From Lysobacteraceae bacterium (GTDB lineage Bacteria; Pseudomonadota; Gammaproteobacteria; Xanthomonadales; Xanthomonadaceae), in the NCBI GenBank assembly GCA_030681035.1, contig JAUXUI010000110.1, positions 1 through 64,000 of the forward strand: DNA of 64,000 bases, given 5' to 3'. The position numbers and the translations under genes are program-made. Shown here one piece after another: positions 17,923-26,329 of this stretch; within the stretch, counting starts at the first letter, position 1, and each line of letters opens with the position of its first letter. A model generated the notes under the pieces. It was not told the DNA's origin, did not search any database, and saw only the letters and a list, made by a program, of their open reading frames with translations.

Positions 17923-19383
17923 TTAGTGCGGCTGGCTCAGGTCGTCCATCAGCGCAGCAAGAAAACGTGCCGCCTCGCCGCCGGTGCAGGCGCGGTGGTC
18001 GAAACTCAACGAGAGCGGCAGGCGGCGATGCACCTCGATGCCACCGATCACCGCTACCACATCGTGTGACAACTTGCCGGCACCGATGATAGCCACTGTT
18101 GGCGGTACCACCACCGGGGTGGCGTAGCGGCCGGCAAACATGCCGAAGTTCGATAGCGAAATGGTGTAACCCGACAGTTCGCTGGCTGCGATGCTGCGAT
18201 CGGCGACCTGCGCCCGCAGGCGCTGGATGCCGCCACGCACGCCGTTGGCGTCGAGCATGTCGGCGTTGCGCAGGGCAGGCACGAACAGGCCATCGTCGGT
18301 ATCGACTGCGATGCCGATATCGACTTGAGTGTGCAGAGTGCGCACCAGTTTGTCACCGTCGAACCAGGCATTGAGCGCCGGTACTGCTTTGCAGGCGGCA
18401 ACCATGGCGCGTACCAGACGTGCGGTGATGTCCTGTTTGCCCATCCATGCGTGCAGATCTGCGTCATCACAAATTGTGGTCAGTGCAACTTTGGCATGGG
18501 CATCGGCCATCACCCGCGCCATGTTGCGGCGCACGCCCTTGAGTTGCTCGGGTTGGCCGCTGGCAGCCGTGCCCGGCGGCGAGGTGCGCATGGGTTTGCC
18601 ACTGGCTGAAAGCGCGGTGCGGCTTGCGGCTGTAGATGAAGCAGGTGCCGGCGCACGCGGCACGGCCTGCGAAGCACTTGCAGTTGCTCGTGTGGCGGAT
18701 GGCGGCTGGAGTGTGGCGCTGCCATTGGCTGCGGCCTGCTTGACGTCCTTGAGCGTGATCACGCCCTCGGCGCCGCTTGCTTGTACCTTTGACAGATCCA
18801 CTTGCAGTTTTTTTGCCAATGCACGCACTACCGGCATCGCCTTGATGCCACCGACCTGGCTGGCCTGCTCGGCATGGACCCGGTCGCTGCTTTCCATGGC
18901 GCCCACCACGGTACCGGCATCGGCATCGGCCTTCTCGTCAGCAGCGGTAGAGGGTGCGGACTCCGATGCGGCGTTTATGGACGACGGACCCTCACCCCCA
19001 GCCCCTCTGATGCGGCTACCAAGCAACCGACTAGGCAGGCAAGAAACGCCTGCCAAGTCTCTGCTTGTCCCGGCGGGAGAGGGGGGCGGAACGTGATGAT
19101 GGCCGGTATCGTGGCCCTCTGCGCGTTGTGGCTTGCTGCTGTCGATCTCGAACTCGGCCAACACCGCGCCGGTAGTGATCACGTCACCGGCGCTGCCCGC
19201 CAGCGCGAGTACCTTGCCGGAAAACGGTGAGGGCACTTCGACGACGGCCTTGGCAGTTTCCATCGACACCAGCGGCTCGTCGAGTGCAATGGAGTCGCCC
19301 GGCTTGACCATCCATTCAACGATGGTGGCATCGGGCAACCCTTCACCAAGGTCGGGGAGGAAGAAGGTTTTTGTTTCGCTCAT
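17923..19383 (-). CDS. 2-oxoacid dehydrogenase complex, dihydrolipoyl acyltransferase (E2)
   Basis: A 486-residue E2. The lipoyl domain has K45 in METAKAV, as in branched-chain and some pyruvate E2s. A peripheral-subunit-binding domain lies at about 182-215 (VRALAKKLQVDLSKV). The catalytic domain ends with LSFDHRACTGG; catalytic H463 is present but the following aspartate of the usual DHRxxDG is T467. Residues about 98-132 of the linker are encoded by a GC-rich intergenic-type repeat inserted in frame (18987-19090). I start at 19383; the longer frame begins inside a repeat array. The E1 genes lie upstream on the same strand after a 450-bp gap. No E3 gene is nearby. Branched-chain or pyruvate specificity is not decidable here. 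Confidence 0.88.
   Translation of the reverse strand: MSETKTFFLPDLGEGLPDATIVEWMVKPGDSIALDEPLVSMETAKAVVEVPSPFSGKVLALAGSAGDVITTGAVLAEFEIDSSKPQRAEGHDTGHHHVPPPSPAGTSRDLAGVSCLPSRLLGSRIRGAGGEGPSSINAASESAPSTAADEKADADAGTVVGAMESSDRVHAEQASQVGGIKAMPVVRALAKKLQVDLSKVQASGAEGVITLKDVKQAAANGSATLQPPSATRATASASQAVPRAPAPASSTAASRTALSASGKPMRTSPPGTAASGQPEQLKGVRRNMARVMADAHAKVALTTICDDADLHAWMGKQDITARLVRAMVAACKAVPALNAWFDGDKLVRTLHTQVDIGIAVDTDDGLFVPALRNADMLDANGVRGGIQRLRAQVADRSIAASELSGYTISLSNFGMFAGRYATPVVVPPTVAIIGAGKLSHDVVAVIGGIEVHRRLPLSLSFDHRACTGGEAARFLAALMDDLSQPH
18987..19090. repeat. Intergenic-type repeat lying inside the E2 coding sequence
   Basis: This stretch starts CCCTCACCCCCAGCCCCTCT and ends CCCGGCGGGAGAGGGGGGCG, the inverted ends of a short dispersed repeat normally found between genes. 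Inside is a smaller inverted pair, GGCAGGCAAG and CGCCTGCC. Read on the minus strand it has no stop codon and contributes about 34 residues (for example SRDLAGVSCLPSRLL), unlike the Ala/Pro/Ser linker on both sides. Confidence 0.7.
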
Positions 19384-19833
19384 GGTGGGGCTCGTGGTGG
19401 GGGCTTGCTGGTGCAAAGACGACTTTGTGATTGATGGGTTTCGCTGCGCTCTACCCATCCTACGGACTTCATGATTGATGGGTTTCGCTGCGCTCTACCC
19501 ATCCTGCGGACTTCATGATTGATGGGCTTCGCTGCGCTCTACCCATCCTACGGACTTCATGATTGATGGGTTTCGCTGCGCTCTACCCATCCTACGGACT
19601 TCGTGATTGATGGGTTTCGCTGCGCTCTACCCATCCTACGGACTTCATGATTGATGGGTTTCGCTGCGCTCTACCCATCCTGCGGGCTCAGGGAAAGCAA
19701 ATGGTCCGCAAAACACGCAAAGATCGCAAAGGAGAGCGCAAATCCTGATTTGTTTTCTTCGCGTCCTTTGCGTCCTTCGCGGACATCCGCTCTTGCGGCT
19801 GCGTTGTTGCCCGTGCTTTTCCGAGTCCGGATA
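19384..19833. repeat. 44-bp tandem array plus inverted repeat between E1-beta and E2 genes
   Basis: Six copies of a 44-bp unit beginning TTGATGGGTTTCGCTGCG start at 19431, 19475, 19519, 19563, 19607 and 19651; the core GATGGGT...ACCCATC hairpin is the same as in the 91-bp array at 1-470. Next, 19704-19784 is an inverted repeat bounded by GTCCGC and GCGGAC with CGCAAAG/CTTTGCG inside, another dispersed-element type. No gene is supported. The region splits the E1 genes from E2, although all run in the same direction. Confidence 0.88.
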
Positions 19834-20826
19834 TCATCCCGCAGCCAGTGTACGCTTGACTGCGGCAACGATCTTCTCGACGCTGGGCAGGTATTTCATT
19901 TCCAGCCGGAATAGCGGAATCGGCACGTCGTAACCGGTGACCCGCTCGACCGGTGCAAGCAGGTCGTACATGGCTTTCTCCGCCAGTTGCGCGGCGATTT
20001 CCGCGCCAAAGCCGGCGGTGCGCGCCGCCTCATGCACGATCACGCAACGGCCCGTTTTTGCCACGGATTCGTGGATGGTGTCGAAATCCAGCGGCTTCAG
20101 CGTGGCGACATCGATCACCTCGGCACTGATGCCATCGGCAGCGAGTGCGTCCGCCGCTTCCAGGGTTTCCTTGACGTGCGCGCCCCAAGTGACCAGCGTG
20201 ACATCACTGCCGTCGCGCAGCACAAAGCACACGTCCAGCGGCAACGCTTCACCGTCATCCGGCACCAGCTCCTTGTATTGCCGGTAGATGCGTTTGGGCT
20301 CCATGAAGATCACCGGGTCCGGGTCGCGGATCGCAGCGAGCAGCAAGCCATAGGCGCGGGCCGGCGAACTGGGCAACACCACGCGCAGGCCGGGCACATT
20401 GGTGAACAGCGATTCATTGGCCTCGCTGTGATGCTCCGGTGCGCGGATGCCGCCGCCCCAAGGCACACGCAACACCATTGGGCAGGTGAGCCGGCCACGC
20501 GTGCGGGTACGCAAGCGCGCCGCGTGGCAGATGATGTGATCCAGCATCGGGTACACGAAGCCATCGAACTGCACTTCGGCAACGGGCTTCATGCCTTGCG
20601 CGGCAAGGCCAACGGTGAGGCCGGCGATGGTGGTTTCATCCAGAGGGGTGTCGAGCACCCGTTGATCGCCGAAGCGTTGTTGCAAACCGGCGGTGGCGCG
20701 AAATACTCCGCCGTTGACGCCAACGTCTTCACCAAGGACGAGTACATCACCATCATTCGCCATCTCCCACGCCAAGGCCTGGGTGATGGCTTCGATCAGG
20801 GTAATGGGAGCGGCAGGCTTGCTCAT
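19834..20826 (-). CDS. 2-oxoacid dehydrogenase E1, beta subunit
   Basis: A 330-residue transketolase-like beta subunit. It begins ITLIEAITQALAWEM, has the ThDP-pyrimidine glutamate segment GEDVGVNGGVFRAT, and ends with the C-terminal domain containing VIDVATLKPLDFDTI and VHEAARTAGFG. With the alpha subunit it decarboxylates a 2-oxoacid and transfers the acyl group to E2. Its ATG overlaps the stop of the alpha gene by 4 bp. The start at 20826 is chosen because the longer frame overlaps alpha deeply. Confidence 0.93.
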   Translation of the reverse strand: MSKPAAPITLIEAITQALAWEMANDGDVLVLGEDVGVNGGVFRATAGLQQRFGDQRVLDTPLDETTIAGLTVGLAAQGMKPVAEVQFDGFVYPMLDHIICHAARLRTRTRGRLTCPMVLRVPWGGGIRAPEHHSEANESLFTNVPGLRVVLPSSPARAYGLLLAAIRDPDPVIFMEPKRIYRQYKELVPDDGEALPLDVCFVLRDGSDVTLVTWGAHVKETLEAADALAADGISAEVIDVATLKPLDFDTIHESVAKTGRCVIVHEAARTAGFGAEIAAQLAEKAMYDLLAPVERVTGYDVPIPLFRLEMKYLPSVEKIVAAVKRTLAAG

Positions 20827-21902
20827 GACTTGCGCGCCTCCCAGGCCAGTGCCTGCGCACGTTGTGCCGCCACATCGTGCGGAAGTTCGGCGTACAGATA
20901 GTCGAACATCGACTCGATGGGTTGGGTGCGGCTGGAAAGATAGGCATCGACCTCGGCATCGATGCGTTTGCCGCATTCCACTTTCCATTCCGCTTCGATG
21001 TTGTCATCCCAAACCTTCTGACCTACCAGCCAGGAGCGCAGGCGAATCAACGGTTCGCGCTCCCAAGCCGCCTTGACCTCCGCCTCACCACGGTAACGGC
21101 GGGCATCATCGGCAGTGGTGTGATCGCCAAGCCGATAGGTGACCAGTTCGATCACGCTGCCGCCCTTGCCGCTGCGTGCGCGAGCCAGCGCTTCGTCCAT
21201 CGCGGCACGCACGGCAATGATGTCGTTGCCATCCACCTGGAGGCAGTGCAGGCCGCCGGCGATACCTTTTTGCGCCAGCGTTTTGGCGCCGGTTTGTGCT
21301 GAGCGCGGTACCGAGATCGCCCATTGGTTATTGATGATGCACAGCACGAACGGCAGGTTGAAGGCGCCGGCCGAATTGATCGCCGCATAAGTGTCGGTCT
21401 TGGAGCTGCCGCCATCGCCGACGCAGGCGACGGCAACACGCTTTTCGCCACGCAGCTTGAACGCCAGCGCCGCGCCGGCAGCATGCAGGCACTGCGTGCC
21501 AATGGGCACGCACCAGGCAAAATCATGACGCGGCACTTCAAAATCGCTACCGCGCTCGTCGCCACCCCAGTACATCAGCACCTCACGCGGGCGCACGCCG
21601 CGCATGAACTGCGCGCCGTATTCACGGTAGCTGGGTGCGAATACATCCTCTGGCCGCATCGCCGAGCCGATGCCGATATGCGCGGCTTCATGGCCAAGGC
21701 ACGAGGCGTAAGTGCCGAGCTTGCCGGTACGTTGCAGCGCCACCGATTTGCTGTCGAAGGTACGCACCAGCAGCATCTGCTTGTACAGCTCGACCAGATT
21801 TTTGCTGTCCTTGGCGAACTTGGGCATGTCCTTGCGCACCGGCTTGCCGTCGGGCGCGAGGTATTGCAGGTATTCAATCTCGAAACTGGCGACCGTTGTC
21901 AT
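20823..21902 (-). CDS. 2-oxoacid dehydrogenase E1, alpha subunit
   Basis: A 359-residue alpha subunit with the ThDP diphosphate-binding motif GDGGSSKTDTYAAINSAG...NN and phosphorylation-loop-like YRLGDHTTADDARRYR. The N-terminus (VASFEIEYLQYLAPDG) matches branched-chain-type E1 alpha proteins of Xanthomonadales as I recall them. I start at 21902; ATGs at 21905 and 21932 are alternatives, none with a clear Shine-Dalgarno. It is first in the order alpha-beta-(repeat array)-E2. The substrate may be branched-chain 2-oxoacids or pyruvate; the sequence style favours the branched-chain type. Confidence 0.9.
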   Translation of the reverse strand: MTTVASFEIEYLQYLAPDGKPVRKDMPKFAKDSKNLVELYKQMLLVRTFDSKSVALQRTGKLGTYASCLGHEAAHIGIGSAMRPEDVFAPSYREYGAQFMRGVRPREVLMYWGGDERGSDFEVPRHDFAWCVPIGTQCLHAAGAALAFKLRGEKRVAVACVGDGGSSKTDTYAAINSAGAFNLPFVLCIINNQWAISVPRSAQTGAKTLAQKGIAGGLHCLQVDGNDIIAVRAAMDEALARARSGKGGSVIELVTYRLGDHTTADDARRYRGEAEVKAAWEREPLIRLRSWLVGQKVWDDNIEAEWKVECGKRIDAEVDAYLSSRTQPIESMFDYLYAELPHDVAAQRAQALAWEARKS

Positions 21903-21983
21903 CATCAATCGCAATGCGAAGTGGAGTGTCATGAATAACAGGCATGGCTACCCCAAAGCAAGGCGCACTGCGGCATTTGAACG

Positions 21984-22017
21984 CAACAAGGGCGCAACCT
22001 AAGCCGCGCCCTTGTTG
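21984..22017 (-). terminator. Rho-independent-like hairpin after the secreted nuclease gene
   Basis: A perfect 12-bp stem, CAACAAGGGCGC paired with GCGCCCTTGTTG around a 10-base loop, lies 30 bp past the nuclease stop. The U-tract is weak on the minus strand; TTTGTT follows on the plus strand. It is therefore probably a stem shared by readthrough in either direction. Confidence 0.6.
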
Positions 22018-22046
22018 TTTGTTGCTGAGTTGGAATCAGTGCTGCT

Positions 22047-24935
22047 TCAGCGGCCGCGACGGACCACCAGCACCGCATTCGCCGCGCTGTTGTCATAGGT
22101 CACGGGGTCGGCAGTGGCGCTGTCAATGCGTGCCAGGACGCCCAACAAGCCGACGCGCAGATCGGTAATGGTGGTGAAGTTCAATGCCAGGGTCTGGCTC
22201 TCGCCCGAGGGCATGAAGCCGACGCGATGGCAATCCACTGATACCAATGTGCCGGTACCCGTGGCTGCCGGCGCATCGCACTGCCAGCCAGCGCCGGTAA
22301 CGCTGTCAAGCTGGCCGATGCGGGAATCAAAATGCAGTCGCAGATTCGGGTTCAGTGCCGGATTGGGGCCGTTATTGGCAATTGTTGCAGTAAATACGGC
22401 GTTGTTGCCGGCAAATACCACCGGCATGCCCGGGCCGCGTAATTGCAAGCGCAGGTCGGCGCGGCGGGCGGTGGGCACCGCCAGATAGGCCACTACCGGG
22501 TCATGATCCGACACCCGCATCGGCACGTCGGCATCGCCGAAGTTGTCGTTGCCAAAGTCAGCATTCAGGCGCGCGTGTTCAATGCGCACCGATGTCGCCG
22601 AGTCGAGCAGCGCCTGATTGACCACGATGTGATCCAGCGTTTGCGCGCTGCCGTCGAATACGAACGAGTAGCGATCTTCGGCCGGCGAGGTATTGGTCAT
22701 GTTCAACAGTGGTGGAAATACCGGGCTGTCGAGATGCGTCAACACTTCGTTGGCCGCAGCCTGCTGGCCGGTGATGATGCCCATCACATCGGCAAGGCCA
22801 TCACTGAACTCGAAGGCGTTGAAATCGCCCAGCAACACGATGCGCTCGGCGGGGTTGGCAGCTTGCCGCGCCTGCACCAGATCGGCCAGGAACAGTGCCT
22901 GACGTGCGCGCTTGTCGCGCACCCGATCACCAGCCGTGGGCCAGCCGTTGCTGCCCGACGCCGCGCTGTTGACATCATTGAGCGAGCGCAGATGGTTGGC
23001 GATCACGGTGAGCTCATATTGCGCACCGTTGGCGGCGTTGACGGTGGCCGACAGGCGCAGCGGCGGGCGATCATTGAGGGTCGAGGTCGAACCGTTGGGG
23101 TTGACGATCACCGCGTTCTTGCCTTCCTGCACCACATCAGTGACCGTCACCCGTGGCAGACCAGCGGCCACTTCGCTGCTGCTCACCAGGAAGCCGACAT
23201 CAATACCGCCGACATCGTTGCCTTCGGCCAGGTAGGCCACATAACGCGGGTTGCGCGCACAGGTGCCGGGCAGGTTGTCGTTGATGGCGTTGGCCAGTGC
23301 GCTCAGTGCATCGATGCCTTCCACTTCCACCACGCCGACGATGTCCGGCGTATGCAGGAACTGGCACAGCGCATTGGCGGTTTTGCGCAGACGCAACTGG
23401 AACGCGGCTGGAGTGAGGGTGGGCGAACTGCCGGTGTTGTTCACTGCGCTGTCGTCAAAGAAACGCAGGATATTGAAGCTGGCGACGGTGATTTCGCCGG
23501 CACCCGCCACGCTGACGGCGGTCGGCGTGGCGTTGTCGATGATGGTTGCATTGACGCCCGGATCGGGCAACACGGTATAGCGCGCGGTGCCGTAATCGAG
23601 CACGCCAACCAAGCCACTGACCGTGGCGCCAACATCCACCGAAATCAGGGTGACGCCATCGCCGCGACTGTCGATCCGCAAAGTCTCCGGATTGCCGTCA
23701 TACAGCGGTGGCATCAATCCAGCGGGAATCGGCGCGACATCGAGAACGCTGATGCCAGGCTCGCGGAATGGCCGCGCTACACCGGCAGGTACACCCAGGA
23801 ACACGCCATTGCTGGTCGAGGTGGCCTGACTCTCGTTGGTGTTGCCTTGTACCGGGCCGGTAACCACCAGCTCCGGCACGCTCACGCGCATGCCCTCATA
23901 GCGCTCCAGAAAATCGATATCGCTATCGGCGTTCAGCACGCTGGCATCGATCATGATCGGCTCGGGCAAGGCATGGCCGGTGCTGAGCACGGTGGTGGTG
24001 GCGAAGGTCAGTTCGGTTACCGGCAACTGATTGACATCCGACGATGGCGTGAACTCGGCAACGGTGCCGCGCACCTGTACGCGGTTGCCCACTTGTGCCT
24101 CAATCGGTGCGCCGGCGCTGGTGGTGAACACGAATACGCCTTCCGAGGTCAGCGGGTCGGCATCTTCTTCATCGGTGGGCGCTTGCACGAAGAAGCCGTT
24201 GAACTTGCGCAGGGTGACGATGCCTTCAATGGCGACCAACTCATCGAGCAGTGGCGACACATTGCCGGCACCCTGCAACTCGTGGATCGCAACCACGTTA
24301 ACCGGCGGCGGCGGCGGCGGCGGGGCGTCGCAGTCCTTGATCGGCGCGCTGCTGTTGCGCGGTGTCGGCGCGGTGATGCTGAAGTCGGCATTGTTGTTGC
24401 GGGTGTTGGTGCAGCCGTCTTCCTTGCGCAGCGCACCGTTGGTGTTGTTCAGGTTGCCGGTGGGCGACCCAAGCGCGCAGCTGGCGGTGCTGCCGTAGCC
24501 GACCAGATCGATCAAGCTGGGGTTAGCCGACGGACACGAGCCGGACAGCGCAGTGGTGGAATTGACCAGTGCCACTTTGCCGGCGCTGCCGCTCATGGCG
24601 ATGGTGCCAGTGCTGTCCGGTGCGGGAAGATCGGTGGTGCCACCGCTGCCGGCAGCCTGCTGCACGATGAAGTAGCCGCCGGCGGCGATGTTGCCACTCA
24701 GGTCGGTGCGCGACCATGAAGTGCCAGTAGCCGAAGCGTACTGCACCGACCAGCCGTTCAAATCGACCGGGTCGCTGCCGTTGTTGAACAACTCAATGAA
24801 GTCGTTGCGGAATGTGGCGCCGGAATTGCCGCCGCCGCCATAAACCTGACTGACCACAACATCGGCTTGCGCCGATGCTGCAACAAAGCTGAGCGCGACG
24901 AATACTGCTGCGCGCAGATGGCGTGTACGAATCAT
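22047..24935 (-). CDS. Secreted endonuclease/exonuclease/phosphatase with lamin-tail domain (ExeM/NucH type)
   Basis: A 962-residue extracellular nuclease. Residues 1-23 are a signal peptide (MIRTRHLRAAVFVALSF...AQA). A lamin-tail domain follows at about 24-150 (DVVVSQVYGGGGN, RNDFIELFNNG, DLNGWSVQY). An OB-fold-like region spans about 215-330. The EEP nuclease domain lies at about 470-800, with ITVASFNILRF, LLGDFNAFEFSD and the catalytic VSDHDPVVAYL. A Cys-containing DUF11-like tail ends the protein. Such enzymes degrade extracellular DNA for nutrients and biofilm turnover. The ATG at 24935 is preceded by GGGGAGAAGC; the longer frame to 25013 has no signal peptide. The gene is monocistronic with a hairpin downstream. 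Confidence 0.9.
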   Translation of the reverse strand: MIRTRHLRAAVFVALSFVAASAQADVVVSQVYGGGGNSGATFRNDFIELFNNGSDPVDLNGWSVQYASATGTSWSRTDLSGNIAAGGYFIVQQAAGSGGTTDLPAPDSTGTIAMSGSAGKVALVNSTTALSGSCPSANPSLIDLVGYGSTASCALGSPTGNLNNTNGALRKEDGCTNTRNNNADFSITAPTPRNSSAPIKDCDAPPPPPPPVNVVAIHELQGAGNVSPLLDELVAIEGIVTLRKFNGFFVQAPTDEEDADPLTSEGVFVFTTSAGAPIEAQVGNRVQVRGTVAEFTPSSDVNQLPVTELTFATTTVLSTGHALPEPIMIDASVLNADSDIDFLERYEGMRVSVPELVVTGPVQGNTNESQATSTSNGVFLGVPAGVARPFREPGISVLDVAPIPAGLMPPLYDGNPETLRIDSRGDGVTLISVDVGATVSGLVGVLDYGTARYTVLPDPGVNATIIDNATPTAVSVAGAGEITVASFNILRFFDDSAVNNTGSSPTLTPAAFQLRLRKTANALCQFLHTPDIVGVVEVEGIDALSALANAINDNLPGTCARNPRYVAYLAEGNDVGGIDVGFLVSSSEVAAGLPRVTVTDVVQEGKNAVIVNPNGSTSTLNDRPPLRLSATVNAANGAQYELTVIANHLRSLNDVNSAASGSNGWPTAGDRVRDKRARQALFLADLVQARQAANPAERIVLLGDFNAFEFSDGLADVMGIITGQQAAANEVLTHLDSPVFPPLLNMTNTSPAEDRYSFVFDGSAQTLDHIVVNQALLDSATSVRIEHARLNADFGNDNFGDADVPMRVSDHDPVVAYLAVPTARRADLRLQLRGPGMPVVFAGNNAVFTATIANNGPNPALNPNLRLHFDSRIGQLDSVTGAGWQCDAPAATGTGTLVSVDCHRVGFMPSGESQTLALNFTTITDLRVGLLGVLARIDSATADPVTYDNSAANAVLVVRRGR

Positions 24936-25126
24936 GTGCTTCTCCCCAGGGCAAGAGACCGCCCCCCCCATGGCGGTCGGTGGCTGTGATTGTTCTAATG
25001 TGAATCCAGTCACAGTTTCCCGTGCATTCTAGGCCAAGCGCGGCGACAGTTCCATGACACATTGACCGTGGTTGCACGTGGCGAAGTAAGCTAAGATGTT
25101 GATCTTGTTGGATGTCGGGGGGTGTG

Positions 25127-25978
25127 ATGGGTGACGAGCGCAATTTGCGGCCGCTGGAAGAGGGGATTACGCGCGATTTGCACGAGCGCATCAGCTACGG
25201 CGGTTACCTCAAGCTCGATACCCTGCTCGCGGCGCAACAGCCACTCAGTGATCCACCGCGCCACGATGAAATGCTGTTCATCATCCAGCATCAGGTGGCC
25301 GAACTGTGGCTCAAGCTGATCGTGCATGAGTTGTATGCCGCGATTTCGCATTTGCAGGTCGATGAGCTAGGCCCGATGCAGAAAAATCTGGCCCGCATCA
25401 AGCAGGTGCAGCGTCAGTTGTTCGAGCAATGGGCGGTGCTGGAAACACTGACACCCAGCGAATACCTGGCGTTTCGGCCGGCGCTGGGCGATTCATCGGG
25501 CTTCCAGTCGCTGCAATACCGCTTGGTCGAGTTCATGCTCGGCAACAAGAACGCGCAGATGATCGAGGTGTTCGCTCATGACCCGCTGGCGCAGACGCGT
25601 TTGCGCGCGGCGCTGGATGCTCCCAGTTTGTATGATGAGTTTTTGCTGCATCTGCATCGTCTCGGTCACCCGGTGCCGGCGCAGTGCGTCAGCCGCGACT
25701 GGTCGCAGCCGCACGTGTTCACCCCGGCGCTGGTGCCAGTGCTCGCCGCGATCTATCGCGACCCACAGGCGCACTGGCAGGCCTACCACTTGTGTGAATT
25801 GCTGATCGATGTCGAGACCAGCTTTCAGCTCTGGCGTTTTCGCCACATGAAGACGGTGGAACGCATCATCGGCCATCGGCGCGGTACCGGCGGCAGTTCC
25901 GGGGTCGGTTTTCTCAAGCAGGCGCTGGATTTGAGCTTCTTCCCGGAACTGATTGCGCTGCGCAGTGAACTGGCCTGA
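25127..25978 (+). CDS. kynA: Tryptophan 2,3-dioxygenase
   Basis: A 283-residue heme enzyme that oxidises L-tryptophan to N-formylkynurenine, the first step of the kynurenine route. Family features: [12 protein letters not shown] near the start, [28 protein letters not shown], and the heme-ligand histidine H240 in [24 protein letters not shown] prefer the ATG at 25127, which has a GGGGGG four bases before it, over 25112. No other kynurenine genes are next to it. It is convergent with nothing; a peptide transporter follows. Confidence 0.95.
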   Translation: MGDERNLRPLEEGITRDLHERISYGGYLKLDTLLAAQQPLSDPPRHDEMLFIIQHQVAELWLKLIVHELYAAISHLQVDELGPMQKNLARIKQVQRQLFEQWAVLETLTPSEYLAFRPALGDSSGFQSLQYRLVEFMLGNKNAQMIEVFAHDPLAQTRLRAALDAPSLYDEFLLHLHRLGHPVPAQCVSRDWSQPHVFTPALVPVLAAIYRDPQAHWQAYHLCELLIDVETSFQLWRFRHMKTVERIIGHRRGTGGSSGVGFLKQALDLSFFPELIALRSELA

Positions 25979-26329
25979 ACGTCGGTTTGCGCTGGGTGTT
26001 TTCCGCTGCCGGATGCGAATCGGGATTCGACCCCAATGGCACTTGTAGCGTCGTCATGCCAGCCCCCGATCAATGCATTCGAGGGCAGGCTACAGCTGGC
26101 ATCGTGCGCCTCGCTCTTGCTCAACCTCTTGAAGTCACTGGATTCCAGCTTTCGCTGGAATGACGAACCAAGGAGGTTTGGGCTTAAGGAAGTGCCATTG
26201 GGATTCGACCCGGGTTTGACTCGCAGCGCCAGTGCGAGTAAACCTTGCCGACCTGTTGCGCCCCGGAAGACACATTGAACGCGTCCGGCGCAACGTTCCA
26301 GCCACCATCGATGCAGGGGGAAACACCGC
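25979..26329. mobile_element. Intergenic region with composite hairpin element, family 1 copy B
   Basis: About 26021-26216 is bounded by inverted arms: ATTCGACCCCAATGGCACTT on the left matches the complement of AAGTGCCATTGGGATTCGAC on the right. The inside right half carries GGATTCCAGC...GCTGGAATGACG, a relative of the ATTCCC hairpins, and AGGAGGTTTGGGCTTAAGG, shared with copies A and C. No gene is supported. Confidence 0.6.

Noticed and set aside
19431-19690. CRISPR-like array of 44-bp units
   Set aside because: The sequence between hairpins is also repeated, so there are no spacers; it is a tandem repeat.
22443-24719. 758-codon open frame opposite the secreted nuclease
   Set aside because: It lies entirely antisense to a gene with a signal peptide and clear nuclease motifs, has no recognisable domain, and is expected in GC-rich DNA.
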